NCBI GenBank assembly: GCA_016617855.1
Contig: JAECUM010004910.1
Coordinates: forward strand, 1-64,000
Direction of reading: 5' to 3'
Length of the DNA: 64,000 bases
Source of the DNA: Megalonaias nervosa
Lineage: Eukaryota > Mollusca > Bivalvia > Unionida > Unionidae
Made by a program: the position numbers and the translations under genes. Below, one piece after another: positions 23,085 through 32,885 of this stretch (the first letter of the stretch is position 1; every line of letters starts with the position of its first letter). Under the pieces are notes generated by a model, which had not been told where the DNA came from, did no database searches, and worked only from the letters and a program-made list of their open reading frames with translations.

Positions 23085-23267
23085 TTAGATAGCAGTACAT
23101 ATGTACTTTAACCGGGCAGAAATGTGTATGTGCGTTCGTAGAACGTCATCGTAGATCTCACGATTTGTTTTATATGCTTGTTTGGAAATTAAACTAAAAT
23201 CCACACTGCAGTTTATATATTTTAGTATATTGATCACTTGTAGGAATTCCTCATCATATAACTTCAT
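23085..23267 (-). CDS. Small hypothetical ORF in the Polinton
   Basis: 60 residues, mixed hydrophobic/charged (LYDEEFLQVINILKYINC), vaguely F-box-like spacing. It is on the strand opposite its neighbours. No promoter or family evidence; it may be chance. Confidence 0.2.
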   Translation of the reverse strand: MKLYDEEFLQVINILKYINCSVDFSLISKQAYKTNREIYDDVLRTHIHISARLKYICTAI

Positions 23268-23452
23268 AATAATTTCTGAAACGTATATTTGTAAGGAGAG
23301 TTCGTGGGACAGTGTTGGTGTTGAATTCTCATACTCGCAGTCTTGAATTCTATTTCTGTGACCGACACATTTAGAAATGTATATAATAATTATTTTTTGT
23401 TTTTATTCAGATTCAGAAAATATTTTTATTTTAAACAAATATTTAGTATATA

Positions 23453-23845
23453 ATGAATTCCGAGAATATTCATGCAATTATTTCTGAGATTAAAAAATTA
23501 AATGATGAGGATGTAGAATTATCTGAACAGTTGGACCCTGATAAAATCATAAATGATTTAGAAGTGCTACAGGAACAGAAATATGATGGAAGATATACAC
23601 TAGCAGCTGAGTACAGATTCATCAAGTTACTTAAACAGGCCTTGAGACAGTCTCTACTTTATGTCGATGATGAGGGTATTCAAAAATTTGTTTCACTTGC
23701 AAACGCGATTGAGAGAGTTAGATCAGAGTTATCACGTGAATACGAAACAAAAAAGATTATGAGTTCATGTGTGCAACAGCTGAAGAAACTTATGTGCGGT
23801 GACAAGGTCACTGAGCGTGAAAGTGCTGTCACCAGTGACTGGTAG
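23453..23845 (+). CDS. 130-residue hypothetical Polinton protein, intact frame
   Basis: One of the undamaged frames in the element. Acidic N-terminus (SENIHAIISEIKKLNDEDVEL), predicted mostly helical, with a possible coiled coil over residues 1-50 and 85-115 and two Cys near the C-terminus. An AT-rich repeat containing TTATTCAGATTCAG lies immediately upstream and may hold its promoter. Function not recognised. Its survival without stops suggests short length rather than selection. Confidence 0.55.
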   Translation: MNSENIHAIISEIKKLNDEDVELSEQLDPDKIINDLEVLQEQKYDGRYTLAAEYRFIKLLKQALRQSLLYVDDEGIQKFVSLANAIERVRSELSREYETKKIMSSCVQQLKKLMCGDKVTERESAVTSDW

Positions 23846-23883
23846 TGAATAGTTATATACTTAAATTTACCTGTGTATTTGTA

Positions 23884-23959
23884 AGAGCTCCGGTAGTCGT
23901 GGGGTTAAGGCATCTGCGTACAGATCCACTAGTGGAAATTCTCCACATGTTCGAGTCTC
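23884..23959 (+). mobile_element. tRNA-Leu-like SINE head
   Basis: GGTAGTCGTGGGGTTAAGGC reads like a tRNA-Leu A box and ATGTTCGAGTCTC like a B box, with an arm-like CTAGTGGAAATTCTCCAC between. It is followed by non-tRNA sequence to about 24180. The overlapping 111-residue frame is probably not a gene. Confidence 0.45.
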
Positions 23960-24345
23960 AAAAAATGTTAAAGACATATTGTCTTGCATTTGGCGACAGA
24001 TGCTGTTATAATTGTGGGGGCGCCTGCGGGCAGTTGATGACGAGATATACTTGTGTACGGGTGATTGTAAAAAAGATTGTAAACAAAACTAATTCCAGGT
24101 GTAACTCGCCTGGCATCCATGAACCTCAAAGCACCCGGGGTTCACTTAGGGAGTGTTTTTATTACCCCTATCACGCTTAGCGATCCAACAATTGCAATGA
24201 GAAAGAAAAATATAACAATCATCCAAAAAGATATATCCGACGTCATTCAACCTCCTCATCAGGTACTCTCTTTTGCAATTTTATTTATTTATTTTTTTTT
24301 TTTTCTGATTCTGATTCAGATAATATTTTTTAATATTTTTTGATT

Positions 24346-24592
24346 GTTGTTGTTTTAGGGTTTAATGCCATTTTTCAGCACAAGATAGGCTATACATAGC
24401 AGCCAGTATTAATGGTGGAGGAAGAACCAGGGAAAATCCCGGAAGAACCACTGACCCACGAGAAGCTACTGGCAAGCTTTCTCACATACCCACATTGGCC
24501 GAATCCGAGACTCAAACCCATGCAGACAGAAGTGAGATGGCAGTGATCCGTAATGATGAGTGCTTTAGACCACTCAGCCACTCAGGGCCCCT
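24346..24592 (-). mobile_element. tRNA-derived SINE inserted in the Polinton
   Basis: On the minus strand it begins GGGGCCCTGAGTGGCTGAGT (A-box region), with B-box-like GGGTTTGAGTCTC about 60 bases on, and ends in the block GGCATTAAACCC. The 3' half also occurs at 11888-12005. It sits within AT-rich ATTCTGATTCAG repeats. A 63-residue frame across it is a SINE artefact. Confidence 0.8.
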
Positions 24593-25060
24593 TATTTTTT
24601 ATTATAATTCAGAATCAGATTTATTCTGATAATAATAATATTTATTTTTATTCTGATTATAATATTTATTCGGAGTCAGATAATAATATTTATTTTTATT
24701 TATATTTTAATACTTTTATTCTGATTTATTTTTTTTATCAGTTTCAGAGAGATATTTGTTATTTTGATGTCCGTCTGAAATCGGGATGATAATTATAATT
24801 TTGAGTACCATTTACCCCATCAAAATTAGAAAATCAGTCCGAAAACAATAAAAATAAAATTTTCATTATAATAATATTTATTATTGTTGTTGGTCAGTAA
24901 AAAATAACATTTTATTGTTTCAGCATAATTTTATCACCAAAAATATAATTTTGAGTACCGTTTACTCCATCAATGAGGTGAGTTTAGTCTGGTTTTCAGC
25001 CTCGATCGAAGTCAAGGAAAATAAAATTTATTCTGATTCAGATTCTGATTAATTTTTTTC
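24593..25060. repeat. AT-rich repeats with TTCTGATTCAGAT motif
   Basis: Repeats of TTCTGATTCAGA and TAATATTTATT, plus a duplicated block (ATAATTTTGAGTACC at about 24797 and 24949, 150-160 bp apart). The same motif occurs left of the SINE (24300-24340) and upstream of the ORF at 23453. No gene. Confidence 0.6.
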
Positions 25061-25104
25061 CAACAGAAAGTAGCTACGATGACACTCTTGGTGTTCTATG
25101 AACG

Positions 25105-25758
25105 CTACGAACGTACATACAGATTTATATTTAATGATTCATTCCGCAAATCCAACAAGTGTCCAGTCTGGTCAGTAAGTTTGAAATATATCCTTGATAA
25201 TAGTGGATTATGACATCTCAGATAAACAGGATTAATTGGTTCTGATACAATTAAATATCCTAGTGGCACTTGAGGGGTAAATGAGTATAAGATTTATCCT
25301 TGTTGAGCCTGGTTAGATTTTTCAAGATCTACCTGATAACTACCATCAATGACGTGACAAACGAGATTGACTGCGATTGTTGATGTTATATTTACAATAC
25401 CTGGTGAAACATGGTGGCCATCACCGTATGGATTGTTGTTGTGACCGAAAATATTTGTTGGTGGGATTGTTCTTTTCCATGCCTTAATTTTTGGAAAGTG
25501 TTCATTAACGATTTTGATGATTGATCTTCCTGTATCGAATTCAAGTTTAGGTAAAATTGTGTTATCATCTTGTTTATCGACCAGTTTTAAATAATGTTTT
25601 AAAAATAACTGTTTCAATTCATTGTTGGATTTTATATTTCCAATTATAACTCTATTGACATATTTCAGGTCCAAGAGAATATGCATTAGATTATTAATAT
25701 TTACAATGATCTGCTGTTTTACGTCTTCGTCGTAATGTTGTGTTATAGAAGTAAACAT
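25105..25758 (-). pseudogene. Penton-like structural protein, C-terminal block
   Basis: A 154-codon open frame from the Met at 25758 ends at a TAA near 25294. The same frame then continues ILYSFTPQVPLGYLIVSEP and YFKLTDQTGHLLDLR to a stop at 25105. The final segment matches my memory of a conserved C-terminus (SFTPQVPPGY, then LTDQNG..LDLRGE) in Polinton minor capsid proteins. The N-terminal about 90 residues (DEDVKQQIIVNINNLMHILL) are helical and do not fit that family, so they may be a separate small gene or an insertion. Confidence 0.55.
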
Positions 25759-25788
25759 ATTTGTTATATTAGTGTGTGTTCGAATATA

Positions 25789-26490
25789 CTAAGACTCAAT
25801 TGCATTTCTGAATGATTTAATAAAATCTTTATTTAATTTTTTCTCTGCTGGAATAAATCTCGTACTTGGTCCTAGGAAGTGTAAGAAATCTGCTATCAGG
25901 GGAAAACTTTTACCGTCATTACTGACAGTGTATTGTCCTGTGTTAAAATGTGTCCATGGTTCTTGTTTTCAATATCTTGGAATATTTGTAAATCATTGCT
26001 TCACCGAAAGAAATTCATCTCGTTTTGGTCTGGTAGTTTTACATAAACCAGCGCAACATCAGGCCAACCAAGAACGGTTCTAACGATGACTGATATATGT
26101 CTACAGCATAATCTGGAGAATTTACTTCAATCACTGCAGATAATGTTGGTTCGTGAACAGTAATGGCTATCGTGGATTCTTTGCCTGTTATAGATTTAAT
26201 CTGGTGATGGAATTCATCATTGATCTGTTTGATTTAATAACTACCCGTTGGAATACTGACTACTTGCCAATCTGGAGTTTCCCCAGCAGGATCGCGGGGG
26301 TGGGGTGGGGTGTGTTATTCTTATTTGCAAATACTAATGAATTATTTGGTTGTAGTCCACCAAATGATTTTGATCTGATATTTGGCCAACTGTAATAAAC
26401 TTGCAATTGTGCTAGTGCTATTTCTTTTGCTGGAATTGCAGTTGGGAAATTAATGCTGAATTCAGGACTGGTTGAACTCACTGATATCAT
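25789..26490 (-). pseudogene. Penton-like structural protein, N-terminal block, broken
   Basis: Starts at 26490 with a beta-rich segment (EIALAQLQVYYSWPNI), followed after a frameshift near 26290 by QINDEFHHQIKS and TIAITVHEPTLSAVIEV. This is the usual N-terminal layout of the conserved Polinton minor capsid (penton-like) protein. Further shifts near 26225, 26050 and 25940 lead to an open C-terminal piece (FPLIADFLHFLGPSTRF) ending at 25789. Together with 25105-25758 it probably represents one or two virion genes. Located next to the membrane protein gene. Confidence 0.55.
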
Positions 26491-26498
26491 TGTGGTTT

Positions 26499-26939
26499 TC
26501 AGCGGTGCTGAATTAGTGGCGATTTGTTGTAGTAATTGGAAACCCCTGGTTCATAAATCCGGAGCATTTCTGCGAATTCCTGATCTGATATTATCCCGTT
26601 GCTGAGTCCTGATGATATCGATGATAATTTGGCGTATGCTTGTGTTGCCGGTGATAGTAACATTTGATATTCATGTAATTTATCAGCCTCACACGTAGAT
26701 ATCATTTTTGCAATTATATTAAGAACACCAGCAATTGTTGTTGTGGTTGAAACACAAATTGTTACAACTGCTGGCGATGCCATTGTTACTGCTGATAGTA
26801 ATACACCGATTCCAGTGACTACAGCAGATGCAGAATAAACAATTATATCAGTAACAATAACACGTCTATGATATTTTTTTATTTTTACTGTATGCTCATC
26901 TATATTTTTCAGTTGGGTCTGTAACAAACACTTGTTCAT
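26499..26939 (-). CDS. Two-helix membrane protein of the Polinton, intact
   Basis: 146 residues. A basic N-terminal helix (KIKKYHRR) precedes two hydrophobic segments at about residues 27-50 and 53-76, separated by a Pro; the C-terminal half is soluble and helical and contains ISDQEFAEML. Proteins with this layout (KKYHRR, two membrane helices, ISDQEF) accompany capsid genes in other Polintons as I recall them; function is unknown. It ends 9 bases before the penton-like start. Confidence 0.65.
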   Translation of the reverse strand: MNKCLLQTQLKNIDEHTVKIKKYHRRVIVTDIIVYSASAVVTGIGVLLSAVTMASPAVVTICVSTTTTIAGVLNIIAKMISTCEADKLHEYQMLLSPATQAYAKLSSISSGLSNGIISDQEFAEMLRIYEPGVSNYYNKSPLIQHR

Positions 26940-26973
26940 ATCTATATTTGTTTGCCGACATATATACTCTTTA

Positions 26974-27962
26974 TTAAGTAAGTAATTGAGGTGTTTCAGC
27001 GATGAAATCTAGACACCACCAGTAGGACGCTGTGGTTGTTTTTTTATCAGATGGTTCCAGTATAAATATTTCTCTAGTATCTTTATTTAATACAATAGAC
27101 ACGCTTTCAGAAAAATTATCGGTTGAATGACGCCATGCATACATTGTAAATATCCTAAATTTTGCATCACTGAACACGGATAGCCTATACACACCAGTTA
27201 CTTCCACTGTGTGTTTGATAGTGTTATTTTGTTGTGACCATGTTGATGATCCTGATGATACCATGTATACCACATTGGTGATCAGTGTGTGAGGAATTTT
27301 AATCATATTAGTTTTTTTAACGATGTCGGGAATTCCACTGTCAATATGGTTGAGTTTTGCGTTAATATCAACGAGCTTAATATCAACAACATTTGGATTT
27401 CCAAAGAAATCATCTGCGGTTTTATTGAGTTTTTGAAAATTTCTGCGAACATTTAAAAACATATTTACGTGAATGTCATATTTAGATTGCAACATGGTTA
27501 ATTTGTCATCGATTGTAGTATCTTTATCATCTACGTATTTTTTTGTTGCGGCGTCTTCGTCATTTGTTGGTTCTTTCAAAACAACGATTTTATTTCCATT
27601 TATGTTGAGTTCACCTGTCATTGTATCACTGGTGGATTTTAAACGATCAGCAACACTTTTTTTAATTTCATCTCTGATAGTTGCGATTGATACATTCGAG
27701 TCTCTGATTCTACCGCCATCAGTAAATATTGGAATATTATCCGTGGTAGCACCAAGAACTCTACGAATTATGTCGATCCACTTAATATTACTAGTCTTTA
27801 AAACACCGTATTTATCCTGAAGAATAACAACTTCATCCCGGTCAACTTCCAGACAGGTTCATAATGTCAGCAAGATCGTCTTTGGTAGCGTACTTCGATA
27901 AATCAATATCATCTTTTTTTTTTCTTGTCTTTAGTAGAGGACCTTCCATAAATATCAACCAT
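26974..27962 (-). pseudogene. Fiber-like (receptor-binding candidate) protein, broken
   Basis: Starts at 27962; an A-run near 27910 and a point near 27850 each shift the frame, after which 27621-26974 is open. The middle contains MTGELNINGNKIVVLKEPTN and DAATKKYVDD, the repeat seen in trimeric phage and Polinton fibers. The C-terminal about 100 residues (VYRLSVFSDAKFRIF, MYAWRH) look like a beta-sandwich head. About 325 residues in total. Inferred role: virion surface attachment. It lies between the membrane protein and the protease. Confidence 0.65.
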
Positions 27963-27969
27963 TATACGA

Positions 27970-28370
27970 TTAGCAATTATTTAAAACGGTATAATCATGT
28001 ACAACTTTATGAGGTGGTGTTGTTGATGACGATACAGTATCAAGTACAGCGAGCACTTCACGGCCGCATATCGATGGATCCATTAATTTTTGTGTTGGTA
28101 ATGTTGAATACCAGATTGGTGTATTGAGATTATTAACATATTTTAAAAATTCCTTTGGTGGTGCCAGTACATACAAATCGAAATAAACAATTCCATGTGG
28201 ATCAGTCGCGTATGCAACCCATGAGTACCTTAACCAGAGTTTTCATCCAGATTTATGATACCGGTTTCAGTATTGTTTGGTTTGTGTGGTAATTGATCAG
28301 GCATAAAAACACCTCTGAAGTTTTTGATGTTTAATCGCTCAGCAGCATCAGGTAAATCAAAATTGGACAT
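27970..28370 (-). pseudogene. Adenain-like maturation cysteine protease, broken
   Basis: About 133 codons from MSNFDLPDAAERL. The FRGVFMPDQLP and GIINLDENSG segments lead to GTH, the catalytic His. A TAA and a one-base loss near 28225 then shift the frame to WVAYATDPHGIVYFD (His, Asp region). The catalytic Cys region reads SICGREVLAVL near the end, where the Cys usually opens CGxxCL. It belongs to the Ulp1/adenovirus-protease family, which matures capsid precursors. It follows the pVI-like gene on the same strand. Confidence 0.8.
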
Positions 28371-28434
28371 AGGAAGAATCAATGAAGTGTCCCAGGCAGT
28401 CTTAAACCGTTTCCATAATGGATCGTCCTTTTTT

Positions 28435-28812
28435 TTAAATTCCTTTTTCTGTTGCTTTCTTTAGTGCCATTCCAGCAGCGGTTCCAACAGCACCAAGTGC
28501 AGCTGCTTTTGCAATGGCTGGAGCTGCAGCGGCTAGCAATACTGGTATAGCTGCGAGAAGTGGAAATATACCACCCATCTTAGCGATGTCTTTATTGGCA
28601 CCTGCAGAAAGATTAAATTGTATACCTTTCTTTGATTGTTTAGCTTCATTGAAGTGCTTGAGTTCACGTTCTGTCAGTGGTAGTTTATTCAGACCACCTT
28701 CGATTTGTTCTTTTTTTAGTGAAATTTTTACTCCACAGTTTTCTTTTGATACTGATTGTAGCTTTTTAATCTGACCAGGAGTCAGACTGACACTAACATG
28801 ATGATATGACAC
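28435..28812 (-). CDS. pVI/pX-like minor virion protein, intact
   Basis: 125 residues. The N-terminal SLTPGQIKKL and GVKISLKKEQI pattern is widespread in Polinton minor capsid proteins. The C-terminal third is an Ala-rich hydrophobic stretch (PLLAAIPVLLAAAAPAIAKAA). In adenoviruses a similarly placed protein is cleaved by the protease and disrupts membranes; that role here is inference. The gene lies between capsid and protease genes, a conserved order. Confidence 0.65.
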   Translation of the reverse strand: MSYHHVSVSLTPGQIKKLQSVSKENCGVKISLKKEQIEGGLNKLPLTERELKHFNEAKQSKKGIQFNLSAGANKDIAKMGGIFPLLAAIPVLLAAAAPAIAKAAALGAVGTAAGMALKKATEKGI

Positions 28813-28830
28813 TATAATATCATGAGCGAT

Positions 28831-30193
28831 TTAATTACATGTTTTCTACTGGGGCATCAATGACTTTCATTCGTCCACCAACACCTTCAGGTAGCATTGT
28901 TTTGTCTGAGAGTATAACAGTGATTGCTCTATAACAACCAGCGGGCAGTCGAGCTACACGAGCTCAAAAGTGTATATCAGCAACAGATTGTCTGAACAAA
29001 TCCAAGTGTTCCAGTGAGAAATAATAAATTGGATAGAGAGTTGTGAAATCCCGCTGAGATATCTGCAAACCAGAATCCTCATTCTGATCACGCCACATAA
29101 ATGTCATCAACCGATGATAAGCATGTGCAACATGATTATTATCAAAATTCAGCAACACTTCTTCAGAAGGCTTTTGATGTCCGTTTATTCTTACGGAAAC
29201 TTCAGTAACTCCAAGTGTATCAAACACCATTGGATTTCGTTCCTGCGAATCTACTCTGGCATTTTCTTGAAATGCGATGAATATATGTCATGGTGCTGAC
29301 ACCCCCTGCTGTGATGCTATCTGCCATGTGAATAAACCAGCAGCATTACTTTGAATACTGTCTGTGGTCATCGTCAACCATGACAATAATGATTTACCAC
29401 CTTGATCCATGAAAGAGAGGAACCGTTGTTCTTTAGAAATCGATGGGTCATTACTGGCATCCTGAACGAAAGTTTTGTCAGCGTTACTTTACCTGCATTA
29501 ACTGCAGCATCACGCCATATTGCATCATTGTCAGTGGCTGTTCTAACAAGTACCACTGTGTGTTTAGCACCAAATATAACTTTTCTAACATTTCTGCAGA
29601 ATCCAAAGATATATGACAGTGGAATCACATGAAAATTCTTCATTGCCGTTCAACATTGTTTGATGTGATGTGAATCCCAAGTTAAAATTCTCATTCATTG
29701 ATATTACTGCAGGAGTTTGTGTGTCTCCTGCAGCATTTCTTACATTACCTATAGTTACGTTTCTGCTTTCTAGATGATCAGTTGTGTGCTTGGCAAACAT
29801 CATTGATGGACCAGCTGATCTCGAGTAATCATCACTGTATCTTGCAAGGCCAAGTATCGTTGTGGCAACGTCGACGTTTTCCAGGCATGATTCAGTATTC
29901 TTTCAGTCAACGATGTATGTGGCACTGTTAAATGATGCCATTATTAACAATTAACCAACTCGATCACCAATTCTGTATGCTGTATTATCTGCTTTTAAAA
30001 GTCTACCTTCGATCTCAGTGAATGCCTTAGTGGGTAAGAAATATCTGCTTGTATCCGGAACTTGTAATTCGATTCTTCCCCATGTGTCAGGTACGCATGC
30101 GTCATAAGAATAATATTGATAATCACGCACAGACTCATCTTTGAGTACTGGTGCGTCCATGTCGAATGTGGGATCAGATATACGTTGGAACAA
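28831..30193 (-). pseudogene. Major capsid protein (hexon-like, double jelly-roll), broken
   Basis: About 453 codons on one strand. From the Met at 30193 the frame reads YDACVPDTWGRIELQVP, then an in-frame TAA and TGA near 29955 and 29905, then ATTILGLARYSDDYSRSAGP. After a shift near 29650 it reads PLSYIFGFCRNVRKVIFGAKH, VLVRTATDNDAIWR and AGKVTLTKLSF, and later MVFDTLGVTEVSVRING and YPIYYFSLEHLD, ending VGGRMKVIDAP. These blocks are the recognisable signature of Polinton major capsid proteins. Several stops make it inactive. It would form the icosahedral shell. Confidence 0.85.
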
Positions 30194-30207
30194 TTTTATT
30201 ATATTTA

Positions 30208-30657
30208 CTATCGTCTAACATGAAGACCACTTCCTGCTATCAGACTAGCAGTTATATTTTTTTCTTTCTCAATACCATTAGTGTTGGCAGCTAACTCTGC
30301 AAGTTTTTGATTTGCAGCTTGATTTATTATTTTACTAACATTTGCAGGCATAATTTCAGTGCTGGGTAATTTTACTGGCTGAGGTTCTCGTCGTATCAAT
30401 CGTGCTAGTCTATCTTTGATTGCTGAGAATGCTTTACTGGCAACATCACCGACAGCACCAATACCTTTATCATGAACAACATCAATAGCTTTCATTCCCA
30501 GTTGTTTTACAATCAGTATTGCCTTTGGGGCTATCCTTCTGAATAGACCCTAAACAACATCACCGAGTCCATTGCCGTAGAATGCTGTATAGGCTGGTAA
30601 TTGCGAATTTATCACCCTGACCATGGTCGGTCCATGTTGAGCATTATGTATGATCAT
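30208..30657 (-). pseudogene. Small basic virion core-like protein, broken
   Basis: About 150 codons from the Met at 30657. An N-terminal segment with AFYGNGLGDV is followed by an in-frame TAG near 30551, then LFRRIAPKAILIVKQLG and a Gly/Ala-rich part with KAFSAIKDRLARLIRR. This pattern matches small proteins next to Polinton capsid genes, compared in the literature to adenovirus core proteins. It sits 14 bases before the capsid gene. Confidence 0.6.
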
Positions 30658-30694
30658 CTTATTTTAGTAATTGTATCTAATTGTATACCCTTAA

Positions 30695-31640
30695 TCAGTC
30701 ACTGCGGTAATCATCAACAATTTCATCGATGAGGGACTGATAAACATTAATATCCATGATGCCGCCTGTAAATAATCATTGACAAATTGATGTTATCTCA
30801 TTAATGATTTCTGGGGAATTATTACCGGCTCATTTTCCGCCAATCAAAATTTCTAATCGTTCAACATCGGTAAGAACATTATCAGGACAAGTAATAAGAC
30901 CACTTCCTCGAGTACTAATACCACTTCCAATTGCACTGAGGGTATCATGGTAACCTTCTTCCTTAGTTAATACTGGACTGGTTGTTTTTTGTTGTTGTGG
31001 TTGTTTTTGTTGTGGTTGTTTTTGTTTTTGTGATAGTTGCACCCATGCAAGATAGTTATCTATCTCATTAATAAATTCAGTATATCTTGTATCACTATTT
31101 CGAGCTTGATCAGCGTCGTAGTATATACAGTATATCCATTTATACCAATTATCACAACTTGCAGGATCATCAACATATTCAGATTTCAAAAAAAATTTCT
31201 GCATATCATAACTTCTCGCAGCTAACATGACTAATTGTTTTGTATTTTTGACTTTTTTTATATCAACAATACTTTTTTCATTAAATTTATCAACAAGATT
31301 AACCCTGGCTCTTGCTTCTGATTCTAGTTCTGGTGTATCACCCTTCGCTTCATCTGTATCCTCAGACATTTCTTGTATTGGTTGAGCAGCAGCTATTTTA
31401 GCCAGAAGTTCTCGCAGAATTTCTTTTGTTTTTTTTAGTTCTTTTTGCTATTTTTTTTAGTTGCTTCAGCAGTTTGTGGGAAGAAGACCTTTAGTAGTCT
31501 TTGTAACAGGTTTAAATAATTGTTCTGCATCTTCTGCAAATTCCACTTGAGACTCCTGATGCTTTTGTAATTTTTGTCTGACAGAATCACGGATGGGTAG
31601 AGATTTCTTGATAGCTCTAGTCACTCTTGAGCTAGTCTAG
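30695..31640 (-). pseudogene. Common Polinton accessory protein (DUF8207-like pattern), broken
   Basis: An N-terminal segment near 31630-31470 reads TRAIKKSLPIRDSVRQKLQKH and LFKPVTKTTKGL. A shift near 31450 leads into the 179-residue open frame starting MSEDTDEAKG, with a Lys/Gln-Pro repeat (residues about 114-128), then ERLEILIGGK. After in-frame stops it ends AGNNSPEIINEITSICQ and YQSLIDEIVDDY. The first and last blocks match a protein found in many Polintons (SIR.K....FKPI at the start, LL.GS..AGN....NE at the end). Function unknown. It is the last gene before the right terminal repeat. Confidence 0.55.
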
Positions 31641-31681
31641 CTGAGTGAGGTTCTATTATTGATATAATAATGATTTAATTA

Positions 31682-31944
31682 CAGCAGCAGAGAGGGTGAC
31701 AACAAACAGTAAGTGGACGACACGCAAATGAACACGCCTAAAATTTGAAAAAAAATACGTCAACGATGGAGTAACAAAAACGAGCTAACCCACACGATTT
31801 GGTCTGTTTCCTCCATATGGAAATGTGCTTGGTTAGAAGCTTCATTTTAGCGTTATTGACCTTTGTTTTCAGCCTTCGTAGGAACCGTTATATTTGCAAA
31901 TGGAGCCCTCTATCGAAGTTGTAGGGTTCACCCTCTTTACTGCT
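31682..31944 (-). repeat. Polinton right terminal inverted repeat
   Basis: Reverse complement of 15706-15970. It ends CTTTACTGCT, followed by the target copy AAAGGA. Confidence 0.95.
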
Positions 31945-31950
31945 AAAGGA

Positions 31951-32304
31951 AATACTGTTTCAAGATGTTCCACACAATTCTCTCAGTGTATTTCTGTGTC
32001 TTCTGGTGTAAAATCAGCTGTTTTCTTTTTTTTTTCCAAGAACAAATTAACTTAATGTTCTGAGGATTATCTATATCAACGGCTGTAAACCAGTCAGAAA
32101 GTATCTTACCCTCATTTTACTGAACATGCCTGAGAATATTTGGATCTTTTAGGGTCACACAGTGAGAGAATAGTAGTATATTTATACAGCATTATTTGCT
32201 TAGTAAAATAGATTATGTAATTATAAAAATATTAAATAATGCAGGTCCCAGTATTAAGCCTTGAGGATCACTTTCAGATGTTTTCTCCCAGTTACTTCAT
32301 GTAG
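31951..32304. other. Unique flank right of the Polinton
   Basis: No gene recognised. Confidence 0.4.
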
Positions 32305-32885
32305 ATAATTTCAATTTGATGTGATGCATTTGGGAAAGACAGATTGTGAATTGTTTGAGTTACTATATATTATGTAGATTTCAGTTTGAGCTGATGCCTT
32401 TGGTAAGACAGATTGTGAATTGTTTGAGTTCCAATGTATATTTAGATTTCAGTTTGACCTGATGCCTTTGGGAAGACAGATTGTGAATTGTTTGAGTTCC
32501 AGTATATGTGTAGATTTCAATTTGACATGATGCCTTTTGGTAAGACAGATTGTGAATTGTGTGAGTTCCAATATATGTGTTGATTTAAGTAAATTGACTT
32601 GAATCCTTTGGCAAGACAGGTGGTTTTGAATAGTTTGAGTTTCAGTATATGCGTAGATTTCAGTTTGACTTGAATCTTTTGGCAAGACAGATGGTTTGTG
32701 AATAGTTTGAGTTCCAATATATTTGTAGATTTCAGTTTGACTTGAATCCTTGGGCAAGACAGATGGTTTGTGAATAGCTTGAGTTCCAAAATATGTGTAG
32801 ATTTCAATTTGAGGTGATATGCCTTTGGTAGGAAAGGTACATGTAATTTGTGAATACCAGTAGTTTAAGTTCCAATATAAGTCGT
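32305..32885. repeat. Minisatellite, about 71-75 bp period, 8 units
   Basis: Units read AGATTTCAGTTTGACTTGA, then TTTGGCAAGACAGATGGTTT and GTGAATAGTTTGAGTTCCAA. The two repetitive frames on the minus strand are products of the repeat. Confidence 0.9.

Larger units (their letters stand above)
15706..31944. mobile_element. Polinton/Maverick element, about 16.2 kb, degraded
   Basis: Bounded by inverted repeats of about 265 bp starting AGCAGCAAAGAGGGTGAACC. It is flanked by AAAGG(A) at 15701-15706 and 31945-31950, a 5-6 bp target duplication as expected for Polintons; the exact edge shifts by one base because an A is shared. It carries the diagnostic gene set: integrase, family-B polymerase, packaging ATPase, adenain-like protease and capsid proteins. 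Most of the large genes carry premature stops or frameshifts, so this copy is non-functional. Later insertions include a SINE at 24346-24592. Confidence 0.95.

Noticed and set aside
23845..24343. 111- and 74-residue frames after the 130-residue ORF
   Set aside because: They overlap a tRNA-like SINE head and AT-rich repeats; no motif.
32449..32807. Two overlapping repetitive frames of about 100 residues
   Set aside because: Translation of a 71-75 bp minisatellite in two phases with no initiation or family evidence.
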